From Pseudomonas sp. TH10 (GTDB taxonomy: Bacteria > Pseudomonadota > Gammaproteobacteria > Pseudomonadales > Pseudomonadaceae), in the NCBI RefSeq assembly GCF_016651255.1, contig NZ_JAEKEG010000146.1:1-40170 (forward strand): a DNA stretch of 40,170 bases. The letters run 5' to 3'. The stretch's first letter is position 1; each line of letters begins with the position of its first letter. Below are positions 7,423 through 15,243 of the stretch, one piece after another. A program made the position numbers and the translations under genes. A model generated the notes under the pieces. The model searched no databases and had not been told where the DNA came from. It saw only the letters and a list, made by a program, of their open reading frames with translations.

Positions 7423-8673
7423 ATGCTGAGCTGGGACGAATTCGACAAAGAAGACAGTGAAGTAGCAACAGTGAAAGGCGCCAACGCCGGCCACGCTACT
7501 GAAGCCAACATGGACCGCCTCGACAACGCCGGCGGCGCCGCTGCGCTGGAAGCCCGCGCCGTGACCGCCGACGACTCGGCCGCTGTCGCCCGCGCCAAGG
7601 CTGCACTGAACTCCCTCGACGTCGCCGAAGGCCTCGCCGAACTCGAAGGCGCCTCCGCCCGTGTAGCCGTTGACGAAAAGCGCATGATCAACTGCCGCGC
7701 CGACCTCAACCAACTCGTGCCATTCAAGTACGACTGGGCCTGGCAGAAGTATCTGGACGGTTGCGCAAACCACTGGATGCCGCAAGAAGTCAACATGACC
7801 GCCGACATCGCCCTCTGGAAAGACCCGGAAGGCCTGACCGACGACGAGCGCCGCATCGTCATGCGCAACCTCGGCTTCTTCTCCACCGCCGACTCCCTGG
7901 TTGCCAACAACCTGGTACTGGCCGTGTACCGCCTGATCACCAACCCGGAATGCCGCCAGTACATCCTGCGCCAGGCGTTCGAAGAGGCGATCCACACCCA
8001 CGCCTACCAGTACTGCATCGAATCGCTGGCCATGGATGAAGGCGAAATCTTCAACATGTACCACGAGATCCCATCGGTCGCTAAAAAAGCAGCCTGGGGC
8101 CTGAAATACACCCGTTCGATCTCCGATCCGAAGTTCGAAACCGGCACCCCGGACACCGACAAAGAGTTGCTGCGCAACCTGATCGCCTACTACTGCGTTC
8201 TGGAAGGCATCTTCTTCTACTGCGGCTTCACCCAAATCCTCTCCATGGGCCGCCGCAACAAAATGACCGGCGTCGCCGAGCAGTTCCAGTACATCCTGCG
8301 CGACGAATCCATGCACCTGAACTTCGGCATCGACGTGATCAACCAGATCAAAATCGAAAACCCACATTTGTGGGATGCTGAAATGAAGGAAGAAGCGACC
8401 CAGATGATTCTGCAGGGTACGCAGCTGGAGATTGAATACGCTCGTGACACCATGCCTCGCGGCGTACTGGGCATGAACGCGGCGATGATGGAGGACTACC
8501 TGAAGTTCATCGCTAACCGTCGTTTGTCGCAGATTGGTTTGAAAGAAGAGTATCCAGGGACGACTAACCCGTTCCCTTGGATGAGCGAGATTATGGACTT
8601 GAAGAAAGAGAAGAATTTCTTTGAGACCCGAGTGATCGAGTATCAGACTGGTGGGGCGTTGAGCTGGGATTGA
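7423..8673 (+). CDS. nrdB: Class Ia ribonucleotide reductase, small (radical) subunit
   Basis: A 416-aa R2 protein. The di-iron and radical region is visible: [16 protein letters not shown] holds the ExxH ligands and the likely radical Tyr, and [12 protein letters not shown] holds the second ExxH pair. With the large subunit NrdA it reduces ribonucleotides for DNA synthesis. The first ~85 residues are a low-complexity Ala/Asp/Glu-rich extension not found in the E. coli protein. The C-terminal tail that docks on NrdA ends GGALSWD, and the N-terminus also begins MLSWD. The start has an AGGAGA site at good spacing. No nrdA gene is present anywhere in this window, although the two are adjacent in P. 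aeruginosa. Confidence 0.97.
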   Translation: MLSWDEFDKEDSEVATVKGANAGHATEANMDRLDNAGGAAALEARAVTADDSAAVARAKAALNSLDVAEGLAELEGASARVAVDEKRMINCRADLNQLVPFKYDWAWQKYLDGCANHWMPQEVNMTADIALWKDPEGLTDDERRIVMRNLGFFSTADSLVANNLVLAVYRLITNPECRQYILRQAFEEAIHTHAYQYCIESLAMDEGEIFNMYHEIPSVAKKAAWGLKYTRSISDPKFETGTPDTDKELLRNLIAYYCVLEGIFFYCGFTQILSMGRRNKMTGVAEQFQYILRDESMHLNFGIDVINQIKIENPHLWDAEMKEEATQMILQGTQLEIEYARDTMPRGVLGMNAAMMEDYLKFIANRRLSQIGLKEEYPGTTNPFPWMSEIMDLKKEKNFFETRVIEYQTGGALSWD

Positions 8674-8725
8674 TTCCTTGGCTAGTCCCGATTGAACGAT
8701 GGTTATTTAATCGTTAAATCGAACG

Positions 8726-8757
8726 AAAAAAGCCCCGACTTGATTGGGGCTTTTTTA
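8726..8757 (+). terminator. Intrinsic terminator of nrdB
   Basis: The stem AAAAAAGCCCC / GGGGCTTTTTT encloses a 9-nt loop and the right arm merges into a T-run. It lies about 50 nt after the nrdB stop. Confidence 0.92.
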
Positions 8758-8759
8758 TT

Positions 8760-9059
8760 TGTGCGGAATCTTACGCAACAACGGAAACCTCCTACAAATC
8801 TCTCAGACTCTTCCGCATTGATACCTACTGAAAACATCCATATGCTTTGCTCAGGTGCCTAAGAAACGCCCAACATAGAAGCGCAGCCAATACGTCAGAC
8901 ACGCAATTCACTTTGGTGATTGTGGTGCAGATGTGCAGTGGCTTCGCTCGTTGGGATTTCCTTCCACTCTACGTTGGGTCTGGCCCGCCTGAATTCACGT
9001 AGAGGGCATGGATATGCCGGAATACACCTTCTTCCCATCTCGCAATGGGGACTCAGATA
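8760..9059 (+). other. Gene-free leader of the Bro-N gene
   Basis: There is no gene in these 300 bases. An 8-bp inverted repeat, CTCTACGT (8967-8974) and ACGTAGAG (8997-9004), and a small CCCAT/ATGGG hairpin (9034-9049) overlapping the ribosome-binding region suggest a structured leader. Confidence 0.5.
8967..9004 (+). promoter_or_regulatory. Inverted repeat in the Bro-N leader
   Basis: CTCTACGT and ACGTAGAG are exact reverse complements separated by 22 nt. They lie 55 nt before the start codon and could be an operator or an RNA stem. Confidence 0.45.
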
Positions 9060-9593
9060 ATGACTGATCCCTATTCTGTAACTGTCTTCTCTCGCCGCAG
9101 CCTCTCACTCCACACCCTCCTCCTGGAAAACCAGCCGTGGTTCTGCGCTCGCGATTTGGGTCGTTTAATGGGCTTCCATTTGAGTGATCGGATCGTGAGC
9201 AAACTGGATGAAGATCAGAGGCAAAGGTTGCTGATCGAATACTACGGCCAGCCGGAGGAACGGCTGATGATCAGTGAGTCCGGCGCGTATGCGTTGTTGG
9301 TTTATCACTACGCGCCGGAGAATCGGTTATTGCGTGAATGGTTAACTCATCACGTGGTACCGGCGTTACGCGACGAAGTGCAATTGAGTAACTCAGATAG
9401 ACCGATGTTGAGTTTGTTGGAATGGCCGCAGATGTCGCTGAGCCTGCTGCATTGGCAGAACGAGGACTGGGTTCGAATACGGGATATGCCTGATCTGTTA
9501 CTCAAGCGAGCGCCGCAGCGAGCGCAGGTGGTGAAGCCTTGGTGGCGAAGGACTTTAGAGTCGTTTCAATCGTCGAAACGTTCGGTCACCTAG
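9060..9593 (+). CDS. Bro-N (BRO family N-terminal) domain protein
   Basis: A 177-aa protein. Residues 1-110 match the Bro-N domain known from phage antirepressors: an opening beta segment, WFCARDLGRLMGF, a middle MISESGAYALLVY and LREWLTHHVVPALR. The C-terminal 65 residues end in a basic tail and are unlike any domain I know. Bro-N is thought to bind DNA, and such genes are common in prophages and in transcriptional control. The ATG at 9060 is preferred over 9045 because GGGGA lies 8 nt upstream of it. No other phage genes are nearby, so this is a single domesticated or stray copy directly after the nrdB terminator. Confidence 0.8.
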   Translation: MTDPYSVTVFSRRSLSLHTLLLENQPWFCARDLGRLMGFHLSDRIVSKLDEDQRQRLLIEYYGQPEERLMISESGAYALLVYHYAPENRLLREWLTHHVVPALRDEVQLSNSDRPMLSLLEWPQMSLSLLHWQNEDWVRIRDMPDLLLKRAPQRAQVVKPWWRRTLESFQSSKRSVT

Positions 9594-9718
9594 CTTGAAA
9601 TACCTGTAAAAATGATCGTGGGAACCAGCTCAATTGTTAGCAAAAATCCCCATAATGTCTAAGTACGTCATTGTCCGAGACGGCATACGAATCTGAGCTG
9701 AAAAGCGGAAAGGAGAAG

Positions 9719-9739
9719 ATTGGGCCGGCAACGGCCCCA
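9719..9739. other. GC-rich hairpin past the end of the McrA-like gene
   Basis: TTGGGCCG-GCAA-CGGCCCCAA forms an 8-bp stem with one bulged base, 20 nt beyond the reconstructed stop of the minus-strand endonuclease gene. The tail is pyrimidine-rich rather than a clear T-run, so a terminator role is uncertain. Confidence 0.4.
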
Positions 9740-9759
9740 AGTTTCGGATCTCTGCTAGG

Positions 9760-10854
9760 TCAAGATTCAATTTTTTCTAACCTCCGCTTAAGCTTTTCGT
9801 TCATCGACGCTCCTTGCATTCCAGAATGAATTTCTCGATGGCAACTTGGGCATACGGCACCCACAAAGCGCGGGTGATCCAACCCACCATCTGAGAGTCG
9901 GTTTACGTGATGCGGTTCTAGGTAGGGCGTGCCATTTTTTCAAAAACGGGGCCTGCTTCTTACAACTCTCGCACACACCGTCGGCACGCATCAGCACATA
10001 GTGCACAACCTTGCGGCTGCGTTGATAGATCTTACGCGGAGCCGATTGGCCTAAACCATCACTGCCAAGTTTGCACGCAGCCAGCGCAGCCAACCGTGCG
10101 GCAGCCAGAGTATCGGGTAGGTCAGCGTTATCCTCCGCATCTTCTTCAGCCTCAATGACTTCACTGGGAGTACCCACAGGGACTAATCGGAAAACAATTG
10201 CTGTCCGAGGCTGGCCGGTTACATCAGGTTGAATTCGCTCAACCATGTCGGCACAAGCAAACTCGCCCACGTAAGCGTTTCCATTACCTTTGCCAAGAGT
10301 TTTAAACAAATGCAACGCTCGCCCATCCTCGGCATGCGCGGCAATAGCTCTATTGCCACGTGTCAAAGTCATCGGCCCGCGTTGTCCTTCACCGGTGTAA
10401 AAGTACGCTCCCTCTTCGGGACGGTCAGAATATCCGTACTGCTCCCCACTATCGCCTGTGAACAAAAAATCACGGGATAGGTAGCGGACGCTGCAATGCC
10501 GCTTTGCAGGCTTCCGCCGAACGGTCCGTTGATCTCTGTTTTTCGGTCGTAAACAGCTCCCGGCGTGAACCGCAGTACAGGCTCGCCTTCCCCACGCTGC
10601 AACGCAACGACGGTGTAGCCTCGCCTCTCGAGGTAACTGTTGGTCGGGCGCCCACCTGAAAATTCATTAACGGCAACACCAGTCGCCAAAGAGACAACTT
10701 TCTTGGCTGGATACCGTGCATCACCTGCCTGCAAGGCGTAACGGTGAGCTAGGTTATTTTCCCAGCCCAGCCACTCCTGCCTGCTACGGAAATCACGATC
10801 AAACTCCAGCATGGCTTTGGCTATTCGTTCCTTCGAAACCGATTTGATCGCCAC
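9760..10854 (-). pseudogene. ScoMcrA-like type IV HNH endonuclease, broken by two homopolymer frameshifts
   Basis: The gene starts with GTG at 10854, and after two frame changes the protein runs to a TGA at 9762-9760 (about 364 aa if repaired). The N-terminal ~90 residues resemble the head domain of ScoMcrA-type enzymes (SRQEWLGWENNLAHRYALQ, YPAKKVVSLATGV). A SRA-like base-reading domain follows (FTPGAVYDRKTEINGPFGG to the GNAYVGEFACADM segment). Last is an HNH nuclease with CESCKK, LEPHHVNRLSDGG and CPSCHREIH, giving the zinc Cys pairs and catalytic His. Lesion 1 is an A6 run (10464-10469) that needs one more base; lesion 2 is a T6 run (9935-9940) with one base too many, giving FLKNGTPYLEPHH when repaired. 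Such enzymes cut modified (methylated or phosphorothioated) foreign DNA. As written the nuclease domain is lost. Confidence 0.85.
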
Positions 10855-10879
10855 GAGTGCTGCCCTTCATCGAACGTTC

Positions 10880-10897
10880 TGTAGGAGAATTCCTACA
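10880..10897. promoter_or_regulatory. Palindrome upstream of the McrA-like gene
   Basis: TGTAGGAGAATTCCTACA has 7-bp perfect arms and lies 26 nt ahead of the GTG start of the endonuclease gene, where an operator would be expected. The arm TGTAGGA is also part of the local REP family, so it may instead be a repeat remnant. Confidence 0.45.
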
Positions 10898-11328
10898 TCC
10901 GACAAAGTAACAAAGGGTTTTGACTCCTAATAGGGCGAAGGGCCATTATTTTCAGGTGAGATCATGTGTTGGATATCTCAGACCCATATCCTGCGCACCT
11001 AGGCGCGAGGCGACGATCTAATTGCGGGACCAATCGGAATTCGCCAAAGAGGCGCGCCGCTTCCGCCGCAGTACGCGCCTCGAACGTGTGCCGCCGCAGG
11101 AACGTCGCCTATGAGTTTGATTCGTTGCCCCATACGGGACTCTCTATTCCAGGCCATGGTCAGGCACCTCCTGCCCGCATTTTGCACCTGTAAACGATTT
11201 CTCCGATTTAAACCTAAAGGAAGTCCGAGGTTTCCACCCGAGCAAGCCCGCTCCCACAGGGGTCTGCGTGCGGCCCATGGGGGCACCTCACAAGGCGCGT
11301 CCCCTGCCTCACTGCTGCCGACAAACAG
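10898..11328. other. Gene-poor stretch with a possible coding remnant and a REP half
   Basis: No intact gene is supported. A short plus-strand frame ending at the TGA at 11111-11113 reads EFAKEARRFRRSTRLERV, which looks like a genuine but truncated coding remnant; the upstream side is closed by a stop at once. A single REP-like unit lies at 11238-11262. Confidence 0.4.
11238..11262. repeat. Single REP unit (GCAAGCCCGCTCCCACAGG type)
   Basis: GAGCAAGCCCGCTCCCACAG is a single unpaired copy of the same REP class as 3561-3658. Confidence 0.6.
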
Positions 11329-11350
11329 TAGTTGTGAAAAAACACAACTA
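11329..11350. promoter_or_regulatory. Operator dyad of higBA
   Basis: TAGTTGTG and CACAACTA are exact 8-bp inverted arms around an A6 spacer, 32 nt before the higB start. The position and symmetry fit the HigA autorepression site. Confidence 0.75.
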
Positions 11351-11381
11351 GAGTAACCTCGTTTTAAAGACAGGGAAGCTT

Positions 11382-11714
11382 ATGGATATTCTCAAGCCAT
11401 CACGTTTTGATGACGCAGCGATTTTGTACCCGAACGACAAGGCCGGGCTTTATCGTTGCCTGCGTATTCTGAAGGTGGCACGCCCGAAAGAATTCGCGGA
11501 CCTGCAAAAGCTTTTCGGTACGCACGGTATCGACTTGTTCAAGCCCAGAGCCGCAATGAATTGGGTAGTGATCGACGTAGGCGGCAATAATCTCAGGGTG
11601 CTAGGCGCAGTCAACTACACCCGGCAGAAGTTCTACGTCAAACACATCTACACGCATGCCGATTACGACGTTGCCAACGTCTGGTATGCAAGAAACAAAG
11701 GGGTAAAACGATGA
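11382..11714 (+). CDS. higB: HigB-family mRNA-interferase toxin
   Basis: A 110-aa type II toxin of the RelE/HigB fold, close in plan to E. coli YgjN/HigB. It contains NWVVIDVGGNNLRVLGAVNY, QKFYVKHIYTHADYD and a basic C-terminus. The THADYD box corresponds to the conserved H-x-x-Y-D near the active site. The family cuts mRNA on the ribosome in stress or when the antitoxin is lost. The stop overlaps the higA start by ATGA, so the two are translated together. The toxin-first order is typical of HigBA. A strong dyad upstream (11329-11350) is the likely HigA operator. The frame is intact, unlike several neighbours. Confidence 0.92.
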   Translation: MDILKPSRFDDAAILYPNDKAGLYRCLRILKVARPKEFADLQKLFGTHGIDLFKPRAAMNWVVIDVGGNNLRVLGAVNYTRQKFYVKHIYTHADYDVANVWYARNKGVKR

Positions 11715-12349
11715 GCGCAGCCCGGAACGACTTTCAAACCGTGATCGAAACGCTTGGCGAGCTGCACGCAACGCTGGAGCGCCTGCGCGGTGAATTTGTG
11801 CACGGCATCAAGACCCCCGCTGACTATGAGCGTGCGACCGACCTGCTCGATGAGCTCACCGACGGGCGCGAATTGAGCAAGGTCGAGGAGAAAATCCTCA
11901 TTGAGCTCGAAGACGAAATTCTGGCCTACCAGCGCGACTCCGACCAGTTTCGCGAATCGAATGCCGCTTTTGAGGCGACGTGCACCCCTGTGCAGCTGAT
12001 CAAGGATCTGATGGAGACGCTCGGGCTCACCGGTTCGGACCTGCCTGAAATTGGTGATAAAACGGCAGTATCCAAGGTGCTCAGTGGGGATCGGCCCATC
12101 AGTCACAAGATGGCGTACGCGTTGGCAGAGCGGTTTGCGATGGAACCGGGTGCTTTCGTGTCGGCAGCCCCGGGAAAGGCGTTGCCTGCCGAAACCGCTC
12201 GCCCCACGGTCAAAAAAACCCCAAATTACAACCGCGTTCGCAATGACGGCCGGATCGTACGACCAGGGAAAGAGGCCGACGCCGGCGAATACAAAATGGT
12301 TGCTGCCAAGGGCCGCAGACAGACAGATAAAGCGCCGGTTAAGGGGTAG
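11711..12349 (+). CDS. higA: HigA-family antitoxin with XRE helix-turn-helix and a long basic C-terminal tail
   Basis: A 212-aa antitoxin. Residues 1-90 are an acidic helical part that matches YgjM-type HigA and should wrap the toxin. Residues ~95-150 hold the DNA-binding XRE fold, with the family signature LTGSDLPEIGDKTAVSKVLS. The remaining ~60 residues (from about 152) are Lys/Arg/Pro-rich and absent from E. coli HigA, which ends just after the helix-turn-helix. The tail may help DNA or toxin binding; its role is unknown. It is cotranscribed with higB through an ATGA overlap and probably represses its own operon through the dyad at 11329-11350. Confidence 0.9.
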   Translation: MSAARNDFQTVIETLGELHATLERLRGEFVHGIKTPADYERATDLLDELTDGRELSKVEEKILIELEDEILAYQRDSDQFRESNAAFEATCTPVQLIKDLMETLGLTGSDLPEIGDKTAVSKVLSGDRPISHKMAYALAERFAMEPGAFVSAAPGKALPAETARPTVKKTPNYNRVRNDGRIVRPGKEADAGEYKMVAAKGRRQTDKAPVKG

Positions 12350-12411
12350 GTTTATTCACTGCCGCTTTCGCGGCAAACCCACCCCACGGGGGCCCGGGCG
12401 ATAAAGGATGG

Positions 12412-12849
12412 TCAACTTAGCCGATAAAAACCTATTCCGCCGGCTACCCGCTCACCCAACGCATGTAAAGCGAGCATGACGTCATTCAGATCACGACCGG
12501 TCAACTCAGCCAGCTCTTTGGCACTTTTTGACAATCCACCTTTTAGGTGACTCAAAATCTGATTTTCGAGCCTTGTGTAATCGTCAAGACGTTCCGCCAG
12601 ATGCTCCTGTCCTTGGTATTTCACGAGCAACTGCTGAGCAGTTTGACAATCCGCAGCCTGCCGCTCCAGCTCAAGTTTCAACCTTTCATTTTCAGCAACT
12701 AATTGTTGGTTGAGAGCCTTTTCGTCTTTCCTATTCAGTCGGAACACCAGGCTCAAAATGATCGAGACCGCCGCCACCACCAGGAAAAGCACCCCCATCG
12801 AAACATCACGGGAAAGGAATGCGAATACTCCTGAGGCACCGTCAGGCAC
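12412..12849 (-). CDS. Uncharacterised membrane-anchored coiled-coil protein with a winged-helix-like C-terminus
   Basis: A protein of up to 145 aa. One transmembrane helix lies at residues ~18-37 (MGVLFLVVAAVSIILSLVF), then a coiled coil at ~42-95 (EKALNQQLVAENERLKLELE), then a compact C-terminal domain (KSAKELAELTGRDLNDVMLA ... ALGERVAGG) that looks like a winged helix. I do not recognise the family. The GTG at 12849 gives the longest frame but has no clear ribosome site; an ATG at 12798 would start directly at the membrane helix. The gene is tail-to-tail with higA. Its architecture would suit a membrane-tethered regulator or a scaffold of a defence-type locus, but nothing here proves that. 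Confidence 0.65.
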   Translation of the reverse strand: MPDGASGVFAFLSRDVSMGVLFLVVAAVSIILSLVFRLNRKDEKALNQQLVAENERLKLELERQAADCQTAQQLLVKYQGQEHLAERLDDYTRLENQILSHLKGGLSKSAKELAELTGRDLNDVMLALHALGERVAGGIGFYRLS

Positions 12850-13124
12850 GAAGTAAGCAGTGATCGTTAAAATGGATTACACCAGGGATATGGTGTTGAA
12901 GAAAAGCCAGCCGTGCTTCATTGCAATGAACCCTCCTTGAGACGCGTTGCCGAATTGGCCGTTGCATTGTTTCCGCTGCGAACGACAATCGCAATCTGTT
13001 GCAGGGAATCCGCCGGGTAGTGCGTTCCAACCAACGAACATCGTCCAGCACGGTCAGCAGGATGACACCCGGTAGGTTTCCCGGCCCTCAGGGCCTGATT
13101 GTGCTCAATCAAAAGGTTCGCGGC
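12850..13124. other. Intergenic stretch without recognisable gene
   Basis: Short frames here have no family features. A GGCCCT-C-AGGGCC mini-hairpin lies at 13083-13095, past the end of the minus-strand LysR gene, without a T-run. Confidence 0.4.
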
Positions 13125-14048
13125 TTAAGGTAAATGCTTGCGCTCAACACTGTCACCAAAGGCTCGAATCACCTCCAGTAGCGCCTTCACCCGCAGTGGC
13201 AAGTTCCCGGCCGGGTACACCGCGTGCATCTGCGGGTTGTCACCGTTGCTGGAGGTGAGCCGGTACTCGGGGCAGACCCGGCGCAGGCGCCCCGCTTGCA
13301 CTTCGGGCTCCGCCAGCCAGTCTGCCAGGCGGGCGATGCCGATGCCCGCCAGGGCGGCCTGGAACACCGCCACGCCCGAGCTGAAACGAAACCGTGGATG
13401 GACCCGAAGGCTGATGGCCTGCTGCCCACTGCGAAAATTCCATTCCTTGAGGATGCGCGGCGCCGTGTGCAGGATCAGCGCGTGGGCTTCCAGCGCGTCA
13501 ATGGTCTCAGGCGTCCCGCGCCGCTGCAGGTAGCCGGGGCTGGCGTACAGATGACGGGAGTAACGCCAGAGCGGATAACCGATCAGGTCACTGGATTGCG
13601 CGAACGCGCCGCGTATCGAGAAGTCCAGCTTGCTCTTGGCCGGGTCGAGGGTCTCATCGGTAAAGATCACGTCGACGTTCACGTCCGGGTAACGCTCGGC
13701 GTACTGGGCGATCAATTGCGGCAAAACGCCGTGGCCGAGGAACTCCGGGGCGGAAAAACGCACCCAGCCGCTCGCCATGCCGCTGAGACCGGCCAGGTCT
13801 TCATCCGCCTCACGTTGCACATCCAGCATTTTGCAGGCATGGGGCACCAAGCGTTCACCCGCCTCGGTCAGGCTTACGGCGCTGGAGGAGCGATTAAACA
13901 ACTTGACCCCGGCACTTTCCTCCAGGCCTTGAACGGCGCGGGTCACCGCACTGGGGGAGCGCCCCAGCGCGCGTGCCGCCGCGACGAAGCTGCGCTTGCG
14001 CGCTACGGTCACGAAGGCTTCGAGCGCCCACAGCTGATCCAGAGCCAT
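13125..14048 (-). CDS. LysR-family transcriptional regulator
   Basis: A 307-aa regulator. Residues 1-60 form the LysR winged helix-turn-helix (ALEAFVTVARKRSFVAAARA then SPSAVTRAVQGLEE), and residues ~90-300 form the effector-binding domain. It is divergent from the oxygenase-exporter-deacylase block that begins at 14159, the classic arrangement in which a LysR protein controls its neighbour and itself. A candidate site, TTGC-N7-GCAA, lies between them (14060-14074). The effector is not readable; a substrate or product of the oxygenase is a reasonable guess. The frame is intact while every gene it may control is frameshifted. Confidence 0.9.
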   Translation of the reverse strand: MALDQLWALEAFVTVARKRSFVAAARALGRSPSAVTRAVQGLEESAGVKLFNRSSSAVSLTEAGERLVPHACKMLDVQREADEDLAGLSGMASGWVRFSAPEFLGHGVLPQLIAQYAERYPDVNVDVIFTDETLDPAKSKLDFSIRGAFAQSSDLIGYPLWRYSRHLYASPGYLQRRGTPETIDALEAHALILHTAPRILKEWNFRSGQQAISLRVHPRFRFSSGVAVFQAALAGIGIARLADWLAEPEVQAGRLRRVCPEYRLTSSNGDNPQMHAVYPAGNLPLRVKALLEVIRAFGDSVERKHLP

Positions 14049-14059
14049 TGATCACCTCA

Positions 14060-14087
14060 TTGCAGTTATCGCAACGTGGCATTGCAA
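14060..14087. promoter_or_regulatory. Candidate LysR operator
   Basis: TTGCAGTTATCGCAA is an interrupted dyad of the T-N11-A type, 12 nt from the lysR start codon, followed by a further TTGCAA at 14082-14087. It lies in the divergent intergenic region where such sites are expected. Confidence 0.5.
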
Positions 14088-14158
14088 CACAAAAAAGCCG
14101 GTCCGTTAACCTTCGCGCTCAACTTACAGGGACGTAGGCAAACAAGGAGCAAATGGAC

Positions 14159-15243
14159 ATGACCAAGATGGAAAAAATAATCGGGACATCAACGACCTCC
14201 GGGGGGAACAGATTCGTGACTGGCAGGGCAGTCACTCAGCGAGTTCAACCCGTCAGGCGATACCGCAGGTTCATATCTCGTTCCAGGAGCAGCAAGCGCT
14301 TCGCGCCGGCCTGGCTTCCCTGTCCGTGACCGACAGCCTCTCGGGTATCCGTCACATGCCGGCCTTGGGGCAGTTGCTTGAGAGCGCCCTTTGCAGTGAA
14401 AAAATCGATCGCTTGCGCAACTTCCCCAAGGCCCCCGAGGAGGCAATGATCATCAGGGGGCTGCCCTTGGACTCACACCTGCCCGCCACCCCCTACGACA
14501 GGGCGCCGGGTATCGAGCAACTGCCGGTCGTGGCCGGCGCGATCCTGGCGGTGCTGCAAACCCTGCACACCCATCCGGTGGCCTACGAGGGTGAAAACGA
14601 CGACACGGTGTTCCGCCACGTGTCACCCAAGCAACAGTGTGAAGCCGAAAAGAGCTCTTACGGGTCGCGCATGGACCTGTGCATGCACGTCGACAACCCG
14701 CACCTGCCCTTGACCTGCGAACCGGTCTCAGCGTTGTCGGCCTGTCCGGAGTACCTGTGCCTGACCGGTCTGCGCTGCGAGCTGGATGTGCCGACCCGCA
14801 TCGTTGCCATTAGCGAGGTGCTGGCCATGTTGCCCGCCTGGGTTGAAACAGCCTTGTCTCAACCGCAGTTCGCCATTCGCCGACCGGTGTCCTTCGGCAA
14901 GCCGGGCAATGTGCTGGAACAGGTGCCCCTGCTCTACAAAAGCGCAACCGGCGAGCTGTTTTGCCGTTACAACAAAGCCAGTGTCACCGCCACCGGCGCC
15001 ATCGCGAACCTGGCCCTGCAGCTGTTCGAAGCCGCCGCCAATCACCCTGATGTCGTACGCCCCGTCCTGCTGCAACCGGGGGACATGCTGATCTTCAAGA
15101 ACCAGCAAACCCTGCATGCCAGGGAAGGTTTTACCCCGCGCTACGACGGGCGCGACCGCTGGCTGCTGCGCGTTTTCGGGGTCAACGACCCGGCCCGGGT
15201 GCTGGCGCTGGACCCCCAACAACCCTTCATTGCAAGAGCCTGA
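14159..15243 (+). pseudogene. Clavaminate synthase-like 2-oxoglutarate/Fe(II) oxygenase, frameshifted near the start
   Basis: An AAGGAGC site precedes the ATG at 14159, which reads MTKMEK and then leaves frame at an A6 run (14172-14177). With one more A the frame continues NNRDINDLRGEQIRDW and joins the long open frame that ends at 15243, about 361 aa in all. The Fe ligands of the TauD/clavaminate-synthase class are visible: HxD in LCMHVDNPHLPL, and the distal His in QQTLHAREGF followed by Arg in RDRWLLRVFG, which binds 2-oxoglutarate. Members hydroxylate free amino acids such as asparagine or arginine. A shorter intact product from a GTG at 14326 would lack ~55 residues. The stop overlaps the next start (TGATG). 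Confidence 0.82.

Noticed and set aside
10966..11193. A 75-residue plus-strand frame after the endonuclease gene
   Set aside because: Arg/Pro-rich, no ribosome site, no domain features; the remnant in the overlapping frame looks more real.
12361..12374. GCCGC-TTTC-GCGGC hairpin after higA as a terminator
   Set aside because: No T-run follows on either strand; it may be a REP remnant.
12842..13112. Short minus-strand frames between the coiled-coil gene and LysR
   Set aside because: They have no recognisable domain, no ribosome site and overlap each other.
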